Positions 1 to 5,607 of a stretch of 7,476 nucleotides of DNA are shown here, one piece after another. This DNA comes from Thermodesulfobacteriota bacterium (GTDB lineage: Bacteria; Desulfobacterota; Desulfobacteria; Desulfobacterales; RPRI01): the NCBI GenBank assembly GCA_030836965.1, contig JAUPLM010000109.1, forward strand, positions 1-7,476, given 5' to 3'. Within the stretch, counting starts at the first letter, position 1; every line of letters starts with the position of its first letter. The position numbers and the translations under genes are program-made. The notes beneath the pieces were generated by a model that was not told the origin of the DNA, did no database searches, and saw only the letters and a list, made by a program, of their open reading frames with translations.

Positions 1-380
1 ACGGCGGGAGCTTCTATTTCTATCCGTTTTTCATCGAGGATATTGACATGTTCAATCATTATTACCGCGTTTGTATCTTTTGGAAGCACGTGCCCGGTAT
101 TGAGAAAAAAAGCATCCCTGTCTACAATAAGCTGTTTCGGCTGCGTCTCGCCTGCCCCGAAAGTATTTTCGGCTTTTACGGCTATGCCGTCCATTGCCGC
201 TGAATGAAAATTGGGGGACGAAAGCCTTGCGCTGACGGCTTCAGCTGTAACCCGGCCGATGGCATCCGGAACCGGAACTGTTTCGCCCGGAAGGGTTGTA
301 ACATGAGAAAATCCTGTAAAGAGAATCTCCCTGGCCTCTTTGAGGGTCTTCATTTTCAAATAGACATTGCGTGTGCTCAT
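1..380 (-). CDS. MoeA-family molybdopterin biosynthesis protein, N-terminal part (truncated by window edge)
   Basis: The minus strand from 380 is open for 126 codons and runs off the left edge. It begins MSTRNVYLKMKTLKEAREIL and carries MoeA N-terminal signatures: AAMDGIAVKAENTFGA (about residues 61-76, matching the MDGYAVRA motif) and NTGHVLP followed by AVIMIEHVNILDEK (about 94-118). The last motif aligns almost residue for residue with VVMIEHTEILDEK in the neighbouring moeA. MoeA enzymes insert molybdenum or tungsten into adenylated molybdopterin in the cytoplasm. The segment between the MDG and TG..LP motifs is shorter than in the neighbour, so this is a diverged paralogue and not a recent duplicate. 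In anaerobic bacteria and archaea such divergent copies are often MoeA domains fused to a periplasmic-binding-protein-like domain. That is only a guess here because the C-terminus is missing. The start could be the ATG at 383 or the one at 380. The second is preferred because AGGAG lies 6 bases before it and only 3 before the first. Confidence 0.87.
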   Translation of the reverse strand, partial: MSTRNVYLKMKTLKEAREILFTGFSHVTTLPGETVPVPDAIGRVTAEAVSARLSSPNFHSAAMDGIAVKAENTFGAGETQPKQLIVDRDAFFLNTGHVLPKDTNAVIMIEHVNILDEKRIEIEAPA

Positions 381-386
381 CATGAA

Positions 387-391
387 CTCCT
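387..391 (-). promoter_or_regulatory. Shine-Dalgarno site of the truncated MoeA-like gene
   Basis: On the minus strand AGGAG is followed by TTCATGATG. Spacing is 3 bases to the first ATG (383) and 6 to the second (380), which favours the second as the start. The site lies just outside the MITE-like insertion, so the gene keeps its own ribosome binding site. Confidence 0.7.
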
Positions 392-412
392 AATAAATAT
401 TAATCTAATCAG

Positions 413-420
413 TCATATTT
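413..420. repeat. 8-base direct repeat, left copy (putative target-site duplication)
   Basis: TCATATTT occurs here and again at 691-698, exactly bordering the palindromic element 421-690. The match is 8 of 8 and does not extend further on either side. The sequence is AT-rich and short, so chance is possible, but its position at both edges of an inverted-repeat element fits a target-site duplication. Confidence 0.5.
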
Positions 421-424
421 GACG

Positions 425-449
425 GACTCGTATAAAAGTCCAAATATGC
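425..449 (+). repeat. Left terminal inverted repeat of the MITE-like element
   Basis: Begins GACTCGTATAAAAGTC and ends ATATGC. It matches the reverse complement of 668-688 (GACTCGTAAAAAGTC, then ATATGC) apart from small insertions. The repeat is itself a small palindrome (GGACT...AGTCC). Confidence 0.6.
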
Positions 450-474
450 TCTCTTAACCCCGATAAATGGGATA

Positions 475-533
475 AGTAAGTCAACGAAATTGTTTCCTGC
501 CCGAAATACGCAGGAAACAATTTCTAACTTACT
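475..533. repeat. Long perfect hairpin inside the element
   Basis: Arms 486-500 and 510-524 are perfect 15-base inverted complements (GAAATTGTTTCCTGC and its complement) around a 9-base loop. After a short asymmetric bulge, the outer arms AGTAAG (475-480) and CTTACT (528-533) add six more pairs. No run of T follows, so it is not a typical intrinsic terminator. Confidence 0.85.
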
Positions 534-568
534 AATGAGCTTTTTGGGGATTTTAAAATCACTTCGCT

Positions 569-616
569 AAATCACAAGAACTCTCCGCCTACGGCGGATC
601 AAACAGCTTGTGATTT
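569..616. repeat. Composite hairpin inside the element
   Basis: AAATCACAAG (569-578) pairs perfectly with CTTGTGATTT (607-616). Between them TCCGCC (584-589) and GGCGGA (593-598) form a GC-rich tip around a TAC loop. The two stems are separated by short unpaired stretches, so the whole is a stem with an internal loop. Confidence 0.8.
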
Positions 617-667
617 TTAACGCTCAGTAATTTAAAAATCTGTTTCCCAAAAATCTCAAATCCGTTC

Positions 668-688
668 GCATATGACTTTTTACGAGTC
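668..688 (-). repeat. Right terminal inverted repeat of the MITE-like element
   Basis: Reads GCATATGACTTTTTACGAGTC on the plus strand, so its complement begins GACTCGTAAAAAGTC like the left end at 425. It stops two bases before the right direct repeat. Confidence 0.6.
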
Positions 689-690
689 TT

Positions 691-698
691 TCATATTT
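691..698. repeat. 8-base direct repeat, right copy (putative target-site duplication)
   Basis: Second copy of TCATATTT, identical to 413-420. Its last base is also the final base of the moeA stop codon (700-698 on the minus strand), so an insertion here would have left the reading frame intact. Confidence 0.5.
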
Positions 699-1927
699 CA
701 CATCGGAAAGACCCTTACCTGAGTCCCTTTTTCAATGCCTTCCACATTCTTTCCTATCTCTATCAATCCGTCCGCTTTGATCATTGTATTTATAAGCCCG
801 GATTTCCCCAGGATCGGTTCCGCCCATAGAATGCCATCTTTTTCGGTTAACCTGACTCTGATATACTCCGTTCTGCCCTGGGCTGAAGATACATTTCTTG
901 TGAGGCACGCCGAAAGGGTAAACCGGTTTTTCTGCTCCGGCAGGAAGCCGCTTATCTTTTCGATAAAAGGTATTACTACTGCTGTGAAAACTATCATGGC
1001 GGAAACAACATGTCCGGGAAGTCCCCACACGGGCTTATTGCCCGATCTTGAAAGAATAGTAGGTTTTCCGGGACTGATTGATATGCCATGGACAATGATT
1101 TCAGAGTCGGGAAGAGCGGAGAGAACCTCAATTGTAAAATCGCGGTTTCCCACGGAACTTCCTCCCGATATCAGAACCATGTCTGAGGCCAGCAATGCTT
1201 CCCGGCATTTTTCCAGAAGATTTTTATAATCATCCTTTACGATTCCGAAGGTCAAAGGTATGCCTCCGGCCCCGATTATCTGACTTGAGAGGCTGAATGT
1301 GTTGATATCCCGTATCTGTCCCGGATGCGGTGTTTCAGAAACAGGCACAACCTCGTCTCCTGTTGAAATTATACCTATAACAGGTTTTTTAAAAACCCTT
1401 GTTTTTTCTTTCCCGAAAGCTGCAAGCAGGCCTGTTTCCTGCGGCCGTATTTTTTGCCCGGGATGAAGCACAATATTTCCTTCGGTAAAATCCTCTCCCT
1501 TCTCAATCACGTTCTGTCCGGGCGCGGTGCTCTTGTATGCCTCGATCGTTTTTTCATCGAGAATTTCGGTATGCTCAATCATTACAACAGAGTCCGTTCC
1601 ATTGGGAAGCATGCCTCCGGTCGATATTCTGGCGGCTTCTCCCTGATCAACCGAAAAGGAAGGGGATTCACCCATTGCTATCGAGCCGACAAGATTAAGA
1701 TACGCCGGGTTTTCTTCGGATGCGCCGAAAGTTGACGAGGCGCGTACGGCGTATCCATCCATTGTTGAGCGGGAAAATCCGGGCAGATCAATGTCGGCAA
1801 TAATCTCTTCCGCGAGAATCCGGCCGGGTGTCTTTTCAAGAAAAACCAGCTCTGTTCCGACAACCGGAAACATAGAGGTATATTCAAGAACTTTTTCCAG
1901 ATCGGTAACTTTAAAAAAATCCTTCAT
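698..1927 (-). CDS. moeA: Molybdopterin molybdenumtransferase MoeA
   Basis: This 409-residue protein has the normal MoeA length and order of parts. The N-terminal MoeA domain contains STMDGYAVRA (54-63) with the conserved acidic Asp57, ISTGGMLPNGTDSVVMIEH (101-119), and GQKIRPQETGLLAAFG (157-172). The central MoCF-binding (MoaB/MogA-like) domain carries GIISTGDEVV (185-194), GQIRDIN (203-209), SGGSSVGNRDF (254-264), SPGKPT (285-290) and GLPGHVVSA (302-310). A C-terminal beta domain follows (about 330-405). MoeA inserts molybdate or tungstate into adenylated molybdopterin in the cytosol, the last common step of Mo/W cofactor synthesis. The family's usual GLPGNPVS appears here as GLPGHVVS, a substitution near the molybdopterin site. 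Start 1927 is supported by AGGA seven to eight bases upstream. The gene diverges from rhlB and is followed, across the MITE-like element, by a second MoeA-like gene on the same strand. Confidence 0.95.
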   Translation of the reverse strand: MKDFFKVTDLEKVLEYTSMFPVVGTELVFLEKTPGRILAEEIIADIDLPGFSRSTMDGYAVRASSTFGASEENPAYLNLVGSIAMGESPSFSVDQGEAARISTGGMLPNGTDSVVMIEHTEILDEKTIEAYKSTAPGQNVIEKGEDFTEGNIVLHPGQKIRPQETGLLAAFGKEKTRVFKKPVIGIISTGDEVVPVSETPHPGQIRDINTFSLSSQIIGAGGIPLTFGIVKDDYKNLLEKCREALLASDMVLISGGSSVGNRDFTIEVLSALPDSEIIVHGISISPGKPTILSRSGNKPVWGLPGHVVSAMIVFTAVVIPFIEKISGFLPEQKNRFTLSACLTRNVSSAQGRTEYIRVRLTEKDGILWAEPILGKSGLINTMIKADGLIEIGKNVEGIEKGTQVRVFPM

Positions 1928-1971
1928 TTTTATTCCTGACTTTATGAGATTTACGGCATTTCACATACCAT

Positions 1972-2004
1972 TTTATACTAATATTTATGCCTGTAAAATG
2001 TCAA
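1972..2004 (-). promoter_or_regulatory. Candidate sigma70 promoter for moeA
   Basis: On the minus strand a perfect -35 TTGACA (2004-1999) lies 21 bases from TATAAA (1977-1972). An alternative -10, TAGTAT, sits at 18 bases. The -35 match is strong, but either -10 choice is imperfect in spacing or sequence, so the call is moderate. Confidence 0.4.
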
Positions 2005-2026
2005 AACAATAGGGGTGTATCAATCC

Positions 2027-2059
2027 TTGACTTGCATTAATAATGCAAAGGTGTATAAT
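2027..2059 (+). promoter_or_regulatory. Candidate sigma70 promoter for rhlB operon
   Basis: A consensus -10 TATAAT lies at 2054-2059, about 55 bases before the rhlB start. Two -35 choices exist: TTGACT (2027-2032) at a long 21-base spacing, or TTGCAT (2032-2037) at 16 bases. The second lies within the palindrome 2032-2048. Confidence 0.6.
2032..2048. promoter_or_regulatory. Operator-like palindrome upstream of the rhlB -10 box
   Basis: TTGCATTA-A-TAATGCAA is a perfect 8-bp inverted repeat with a single central base. It covers one candidate -35 and the spacer and ends five bases before TATAAT. A protein bound here would block RNA polymerase, as expected for a dimeric helix-turn-helix repressor. 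No regulator gene is in the window. Confidence 0.5.
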
Positions 2060-2114
2060 TCTCCAAATTAAATCAAACTTTTCAATTATTTTCTACAGCT
2101 ATAAAGAGGAAAAG

Positions 2115-3761
2115 ATGACAGATGAACAAGCGCTTCCTGAAACGGAATCTACGCAACGCGCCGAAAAGCCAAACTTTCTGACAAATGTCAGATTCGATGA
2201 GTTCCAAATGCCGCCCGAAGTCCAGATGGGAATTAAGGATGCCGGATTTACTTTTTGTACCCCGATACAGGCGCGTGTTCTCCCGTTATCGCTTAAAGGG
2301 CAGGATGTTGCGGGCCAGGCTCAGACGGGAACAGGAAAAACAGCGGCATTTCTGGCAACCGTTGCTTCACGTATCCTTTCATTCAGCGACAGGATGCCTG
2401 GTTTGCCGGCGGCACTTATTGTCGCTCCTACAAGAGAGTTGGCTCAGCAGATCCAGGAAGAGGCGGAGGTGCTTTGCAGGCATACCGGTTTAAAGATTGT
2501 GCAGGTCGTGGGGGGGATCGATTACCAGAAGCAGGCCGACATACTTCGCGGAGGAGTCGATATTGTCGTATGCACTCCCGGAAGGATTATTGATTATTTC
2601 AAACAGGGGATTTTCAAGACAGCCGGAATAAAGATAGTCGTGATTGATGAGGCGGATCGCCTTCTCGACCTCGGTTTTTCGAAAGATATGAGATATATCC
2701 TGCAGAAACTTCCCCACTACATGAAAAGACAGTCCATGCTTTTTTCGGCCACTCTTTCCTACAGGGTATTGGAATTGACCTATGAATACATGAACCTTCC
2801 GGAGTTTATTTCAGTTACGCCGGAGGAGGTGGCTGTCGACGGTATAAAACAAACTCTTTTTCATGTCGGCAAAGAAAGCAAAATGTCACTCCTGCTGGGA
2901 CTGCTTAAGCGTGAAGAATGGTCGAGAATTCTTATTTTCGTCAACACGAGGGCCGGAGTGGACTGGGTAACCGCAAAACTGAAAGGGAACGGATATCCGG
3001 CCGAGGGAATAACAGGCGATCTTCCCCAGAGGAAGCGCTTCAGCCTCATGGAAAAATATAAGAGCGGGAATATAAAGATTCTGGTTGCGACCGATGTGGC
3101 ATCCCGGGGTATTCATGTGGAAGATATCTCCCATGTCATTAATTATGATCTTCCCCAGGACGGGGAAAACTATGTCCACAGGATAGGCCGCACAGCCAGA
3201 GCCGGTAAAGAAGGAATCGCTCTCTCTCTGGCCTGTGATGAATTTGTTTTATACCTGGAAAGTATAGAAGAAAAACTCGGCTATAAAATACCGGTGGTCT
3301 GGCCGGAAGATGACTGGTTCGCCGAGGATAAAAGCAGGCCTGTTTTCAGCGCAAGAGATAAACGGAGGGAACCGAAAGAGAGGTTTAAAAGAGGGCGGGA
3401 TAAGCAAAAAGGATTTACTGCGAGAGCGCCTGCAGGTCCTCCGGAAACAGCGTCTGAAAAAAAACCCGGGAAAGATCATTTTCCGGGCAGCTTTTTCGGG
3501 TTCGGACCGGAACATATATCTGAAGATAAAACAGAACCTGAAGAGCAGCCGGAACTGATAGAAAGTACGGAACCGGCAGTTGAGCAGAAACATAATGCAA
3601 GGCCGAAAAAGAGGCGAAGATACAGAAAAAAGGGCCGGCCGAAAGCTCCGGTTGCTGTAAATGGTACCGAAGGAGCAGCAGAACCCGGACAAGAGGCCGG
3701 ACCGGGTATGGCTGATGCCGTCAGCCTGAAACCATTGGAAGATGAACCATCGAACAGTTGA
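2115..3761 (+). CDS. rhlB: DEAD-box ATP-dependent RNA helicase RhlB-type
   Basis: This 548-residue protein has all DEAD-box motifs: Q motif FTFCTPIQ (45-52), Walker A AQTGTGKT (69-76), PTRELA (105-110), TPGR (154-157), DEAD (178-181), SAT (211-213), ILIFVN (272-277), ATDVASRG (325-332) and HRIGRTARAG (355-364). The stretches MLFSATLSYRV and SLACDEFVLYLESIEEKLGYKIPV resemble E. coli RhlB more than RhlE, SrmB or CsdA. RhlB unwinds structured RNA, in E. coli as part of the RNase E degradosome. The core ends near 395. A tail of about 150 residues follows, rich in Pro, Glu, Lys and Arg, with a basic patch PKKRRRYRKKGRPK (497-510). It is probably disordered and RNA-binding, and makes the protein about 125 residues longer than E. 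coli RhlB. An in-frame ATG at 2043 is rejected because it lies in the promoter region. GAGG (2106-2109) precedes the ATG at 2115. It is first in a rightward gene series and divergent from moeA. Confidence 0.93.
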   Translation: MTDEQALPETESTQRAEKPNFLTNVRFDEFQMPPEVQMGIKDAGFTFCTPIQARVLPLSLKGQDVAGQAQTGTGKTAAFLATVASRILSFSDRMPGLPAALIVAPTRELAQQIQEEAEVLCRHTGLKIVQVVGGIDYQKQADILRGGVDIVVCTPGRIIDYFKQGIFKTAGIKIVVIDEADRLLDLGFSKDMRYILQKLPHYMKRQSMLFSATLSYRVLELTYEYMNLPEFISVTPEEVAVDGIKQTLFHVGKESKMSLLLGLLKREEWSRILIFVNTRAGVDWVTAKLKGNGYPAEGITGDLPQRKRFSLMEKYKSGNIKILVATDVASRGIHVEDISHVINYDLPQDGENYVHRIGRTARAGKEGIALSLACDEFVLYLESIEEKLGYKIPVVWPEDDWFAEDKSRPVFSARDKRREPKERFKRGRDKQKGFTARAPAGPPETASEKKPGKDHFPGSFFGFGPEHISEDKTEPEEQPELIESTEPAVEQKHNARPKKRRRYRKKGRPKAPVAVNGTEGAAEPGQEAGPGMADAVSLKPLEDEPSNS

Positions 3762-3773
3762 AACCCGGACTCC

Positions 3774-3797
3774 TTTTCCCGAATTGACCGGGGAAAA
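3774..3797 (+). terminator. Weak hairpin after rhlB
   Basis: TTTTCCC (3774-3780) pairs with GGGAAAA (3791-3797) around a 10-base loop, 12 bases after the rhlB stop. No clear T-run follows, so termination would be partial at best. It could instead be an mRNA-stabilising or processing stem between rhlB and the methyltransferase gene. Confidence 0.3.
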
Positions 3798-3830
3798 TCT
3801 AACATTCTAATTTATTCATAGACAGCCGCT

Positions 3831-4574
3831 ATGGGTTATGTTTTTAACGGTAAAGACTCAAAAGAATACGACCGGTGGTTTGACAATCCGCAGAACAGAT
3901 TTATTTCCAACCTCGAAAAAAAACTCATGCTGGATATGCTGCGGCCCGCAAGAGGTGAAACTGTTCTTGATATCGGCTGCGGAACAGGCGAGAGCCTGAT
4001 TCCTTTTATTGAATCGGGCCTTTCTGTTACAGGAATAGATCCTTCACAGCATATGCTCGATAGCGCATCGAATAAACTTGGAACCCGCGCTGAATTTCAC
4101 CGCGGGTTTGCCGAAGATCTTCCTTTTGACGACAATTCCTTTAATTACGCCTCATTTTTCACTTCACTTGAATTCGTGAATGATCCGAAAAAAGCGGTGG
4201 AAGAGGCATGCCGGGTTGCGAAAGACAAGATCTTCATAGGTATTCTAAACAGCTATTCGATCAATGTTTTCAGCATGCGCATAAAAGGGCTCTTTTCCGG
4301 TTCGGTTTACAAGCATGCTAATTTTTATAATATCTGGGAGATAAAAGAGATTGTGAAAGAAATTCTGGGGGATGTTCCGGTGTCGTGGGAGACGGTTTAC
4401 AGGCTTCCCCTGATGCCGCAGGCAATTTCCGGCAAGCTGAAACAAACCGGTTTTGCAAAAAAATATCCGTTCGGAACATTTGCAGGAATTGTCGTCACCC
4501 CTGTACCGAGATTCAGAACAAGGCCGCTTGCATTATACCCGGCGAAGCAGACCACAGGCGCCGTTGCCGGATAA
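3831..4574 (+). CDS. Class I SAM-dependent methyltransferase, substrate unknown
   Basis: This 247-residue cytosolic protein has a Methyltransf_11-type Rossmann fold. Motif I is VLDIGCGTGE (45-54). The acidic residue ending strand 2 is in VTGIDPSQHML (66-76). RGFAEDLPFDDNSFNYASFF (91-110) supplies motifs II and III, and LEFVNDPKKAVEEACRV (113-129) is the usual following helix. The N-terminus (YVFNGKDSKEYDRWFDNPQN) is the lid region typical of small-molecule methyltransferases of the UbiE/BioC-like group. The C-terminal half (about 140-230) is likely the substrate cap and is not diagnostic. No good Shine-Dalgarno precedes the ATG at 3831. A stop codon lies in frame at 3819-3821 and no other start is nearer, so translation initiation may be weak. 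It sits 69 bases after rhlB and 22 before the radical SAM gene, so cotranscription is likely. The substrate could be a lipid, quinone or small metabolite. Nothing here decides it. Confidence 0.88.
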   Translation: MGYVFNGKDSKEYDRWFDNPQNRFISNLEKKLMLDMLRPARGETVLDIGCGTGESLIPFIESGLSVTGIDPSQHMLDSASNKLGTRAEFHRGFAEDLPFDDNSFNYASFFTSLEFVNDPKKAVEEACRVAKDKIFIGILNSYSINVFSMRIKGLFSGSVYKHANFYNIWEIKEIVKEILGDVPVSWETVYRLPLMPQAISGKLKQTGFAKKYPFGTFAGIVVTPVPRFRTRPLALYPAKQTTGAVAG

Positions 4575-4584
4575 CCCATGATAC

Positions 4585-4589
4585 GGAGG
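4585..4589 (+). promoter_or_regulatory. Shine-Dalgarno site of the amrS-like gene
   Basis: GGAGG lies seven bases before the ATG at 4597, in the 22-base gap after the methyltransferase stop. It is the strongest ribosome binding site on the plus strand in this window and fixes the start. Confidence 0.75.
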
Positions 4590-4596
4590 ACCTGCC

Positions 4597-5607
4597 ATGG
4601 AAGCCCTTCTGTATGAACATCTCAAGGATAAAAAAGTAAAGTGCAATCTCTGCAGCCACAGATGTGTCATAGTAAACGGGAAAAGAGGAATATGCGGCGT
4701 CAGGGAGAACAGGGATGGTACGCTTGAAACGCTCGTTTACGGAAAACTCATTGCAAGGCATATCGACCCCATAGAAAAAAAACCGCTGTTTCATTTCCTG
4801 CCCGGAAGCCTTTCATATTCCATCGCGACACCAGGCTGCAATTTCAGATGCCTTTTCTGCCAGAATGCGGATATTTCCCAGATGCCGCTGGATAATAAGG
4901 GTTTGATAATGGGCGGGAGCTTTACTCCTGAAGAGGTTGTAGCTTCGGCTGTCGCGGGAAACTGCAAAAGCATAGCCTATACATATACCGAACCTACCAT
5001 ATATTTTGAATTTGCCCGTGATACGGCGATCCTTGCCCGTGAAAAAGGCTTGAAAAACATATTTGTCACAAACGGCTATATGACAAAAGAGATGCTTTCC
5101 ATGATTCATCCGAATCTTGATGCCGCCAATGTGGATCTGAAAGCATTTACGGAGGAATATTATAAAAAATATTGCGGAGCAAAACTTGAAAAGGTCAAGG
5201 AGACATTAAAGGAAATGAGGTCTCTCGGCATTTTCATAGAGGTTACCACCCTTATCATTCCGGGTCTTAATGATGACGCGGCGGAACTCGAAAAGCTTGC
5301 GGAATTTCTTGCCGGATCACTCGGACCTGAAACACCGTGGCATATAAGCAGGTTTCATCCTACGTACAAACTTAAAGACCGGCCGTCAACACCGCTTGAA
5401 ACGCTTGTTTCGGCGAGGGAGATAGGCATGAAATGCGGTTTGAAATATGTCTATACGGGAAATGTGCCGGGAGAAGACGGAGAAAGCACCTACTGTCACA
5501 ATTGCGGCAAAATGCTCATCGAAAGAATAGGGTTTTATATTAAAAAAAATGCGGTTGAAAACAGCAAGTGCCCTCATTGCGGAATGCATATAGACGGGGT
5601 CTGGTAA
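4597..5607 (+). CDS. amrS: AmmeMemoRadiSam system radical SAM enzyme (AmrS-like)
   Basis: This 336-residue protein has the radical SAM cluster motif CNFRCLFC (Cys81, Cys85, Cys88), which binds the 4Fe-4S cluster that cleaves SAM. An N-terminal cysteine set (C16, C19, C23, C33) lies within KCNLCSHRCVIVNGKRGICGVREN. It is followed by DPIEKKPLFHFLPG (57-70), the hallmark of the AmrS/PflA-like COG1180 group. Later come YTYTEPTIYFEF (128-139), NVDLKAF (178-184), IIPGLND (220-226) and WHISRFHPTYKL (248-259). The C-terminus holds a zinc-ribbon-like pair, CHNC (300-303) and CPHC (325-328), ending DGVW as is common in this family. Family members often accompany Memo and AMMECR1 proteins and are related to glycyl-radical activases, but their reaction is not established. 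Neither partner gene nor a glycyl radical enzyme is visible here. The stop codon directly abuts the next start, so it is almost certainly coexpressed with the flavoprotein. Confidence 0.9.
   Translation: MEALLYEHLKDKKVKCNLCSHRCVIVNGKRGICGVRENRDGTLETLVYGKLIARHIDPIEKKPLFHFLPGSLSYSIATPGCNFRCLFCQNADISQMPLDNKGLIMGGSFTPEEVVASAVAGNCKSIAYTYTEPTIYFEFARDTAILAREKGLKNIFVTNGYMTKEMLSMIHPNLDAANVDLKAFTEEYYKKYCGAKLEKVKETLKEMRSLGIFIEVTTLIIPGLNDDAAELEKLAEFLAGSLGPETPWHISRFHPTYKLKDRPSTPLETLVSAREIGMKCGLKYVYTGNVPGEDGESTYCHNCGKMLIERIGFYIKKNAVENSKCPHCGMHIDGVW

Larger units (their letters stand above)
421..690. mobile_element. MITE-like palindromic insertion between two moeA-family genes
   Basis: This 270-base stretch has no credible ORF and is built of nested inverted repeats. 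Its ends carry imperfect terminal inverted repeats (425-449 and 668-688). Inside are a perfect 15-bp hairpin (486-524) and a composite hairpin (569-616). The flanks of that second hairpin also pair imperfectly: GAGCTTTTTGGGGATTTTAAAA (from 538) resembles the reverse complement of the sequence ending near 656. An 8-base direct repeat flanks the unit. This is the layout of a miniature inverted-repeat element mobilised in trans. It occupies nearly all of the gap between the two minus-strand MoeA genes and ends at the stop codon of moeA without damaging it. If the two genes are cotranscribed, the RNA would fold strongly here and could attenuate, terminate or stabilise the downstream message. Alternatives are a structured regulatory RNA or a REP/ERIC-like sequence. 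No transposase is present to assign a family. Confidence 0.55.

Noticed and set aside
204..422. Plus-strand ORF of 72 codons opposite the truncated MoeA gene
   Set aside because: The minus frame has clear MoeA motifs. The plus frame ends at the edge of the palindromic element and has no recognisable domain.
486..524. Intrinsic terminator at the 15-bp hairpin
   Set aside because: The stem is strong, but it is AT-rich at its base and no U-run follows on either strand. It also recurs as part of a larger palindrome.
2043..2114. An upstream in-frame ATG would extend RhlB by 24 residues
   Set aside because: It lies within the palindrome and upstream of the -10 box, has no ribosome binding site, and encodes residues unlike RhlB N-termini. 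GAGG before the ATG at 2115 fits better.
3249..3692. Minus-strand ORF of 147 codons opposite the rhlB tail
   Set aside because: It is a shadow of the low-complexity, Lys/Glu-rich C-terminal coding region. It has no family motifs and no ribosome binding site.
4597..5607. Pyruvate formate-lyase activating enzyme (PflA)
   Set aside because: The N-terminal cysteine set, DPIEKKPLFHFLPG and the C-terminal CxxC pair fit the AmrS group, and no glycyl radical enzyme gene is adjacent.
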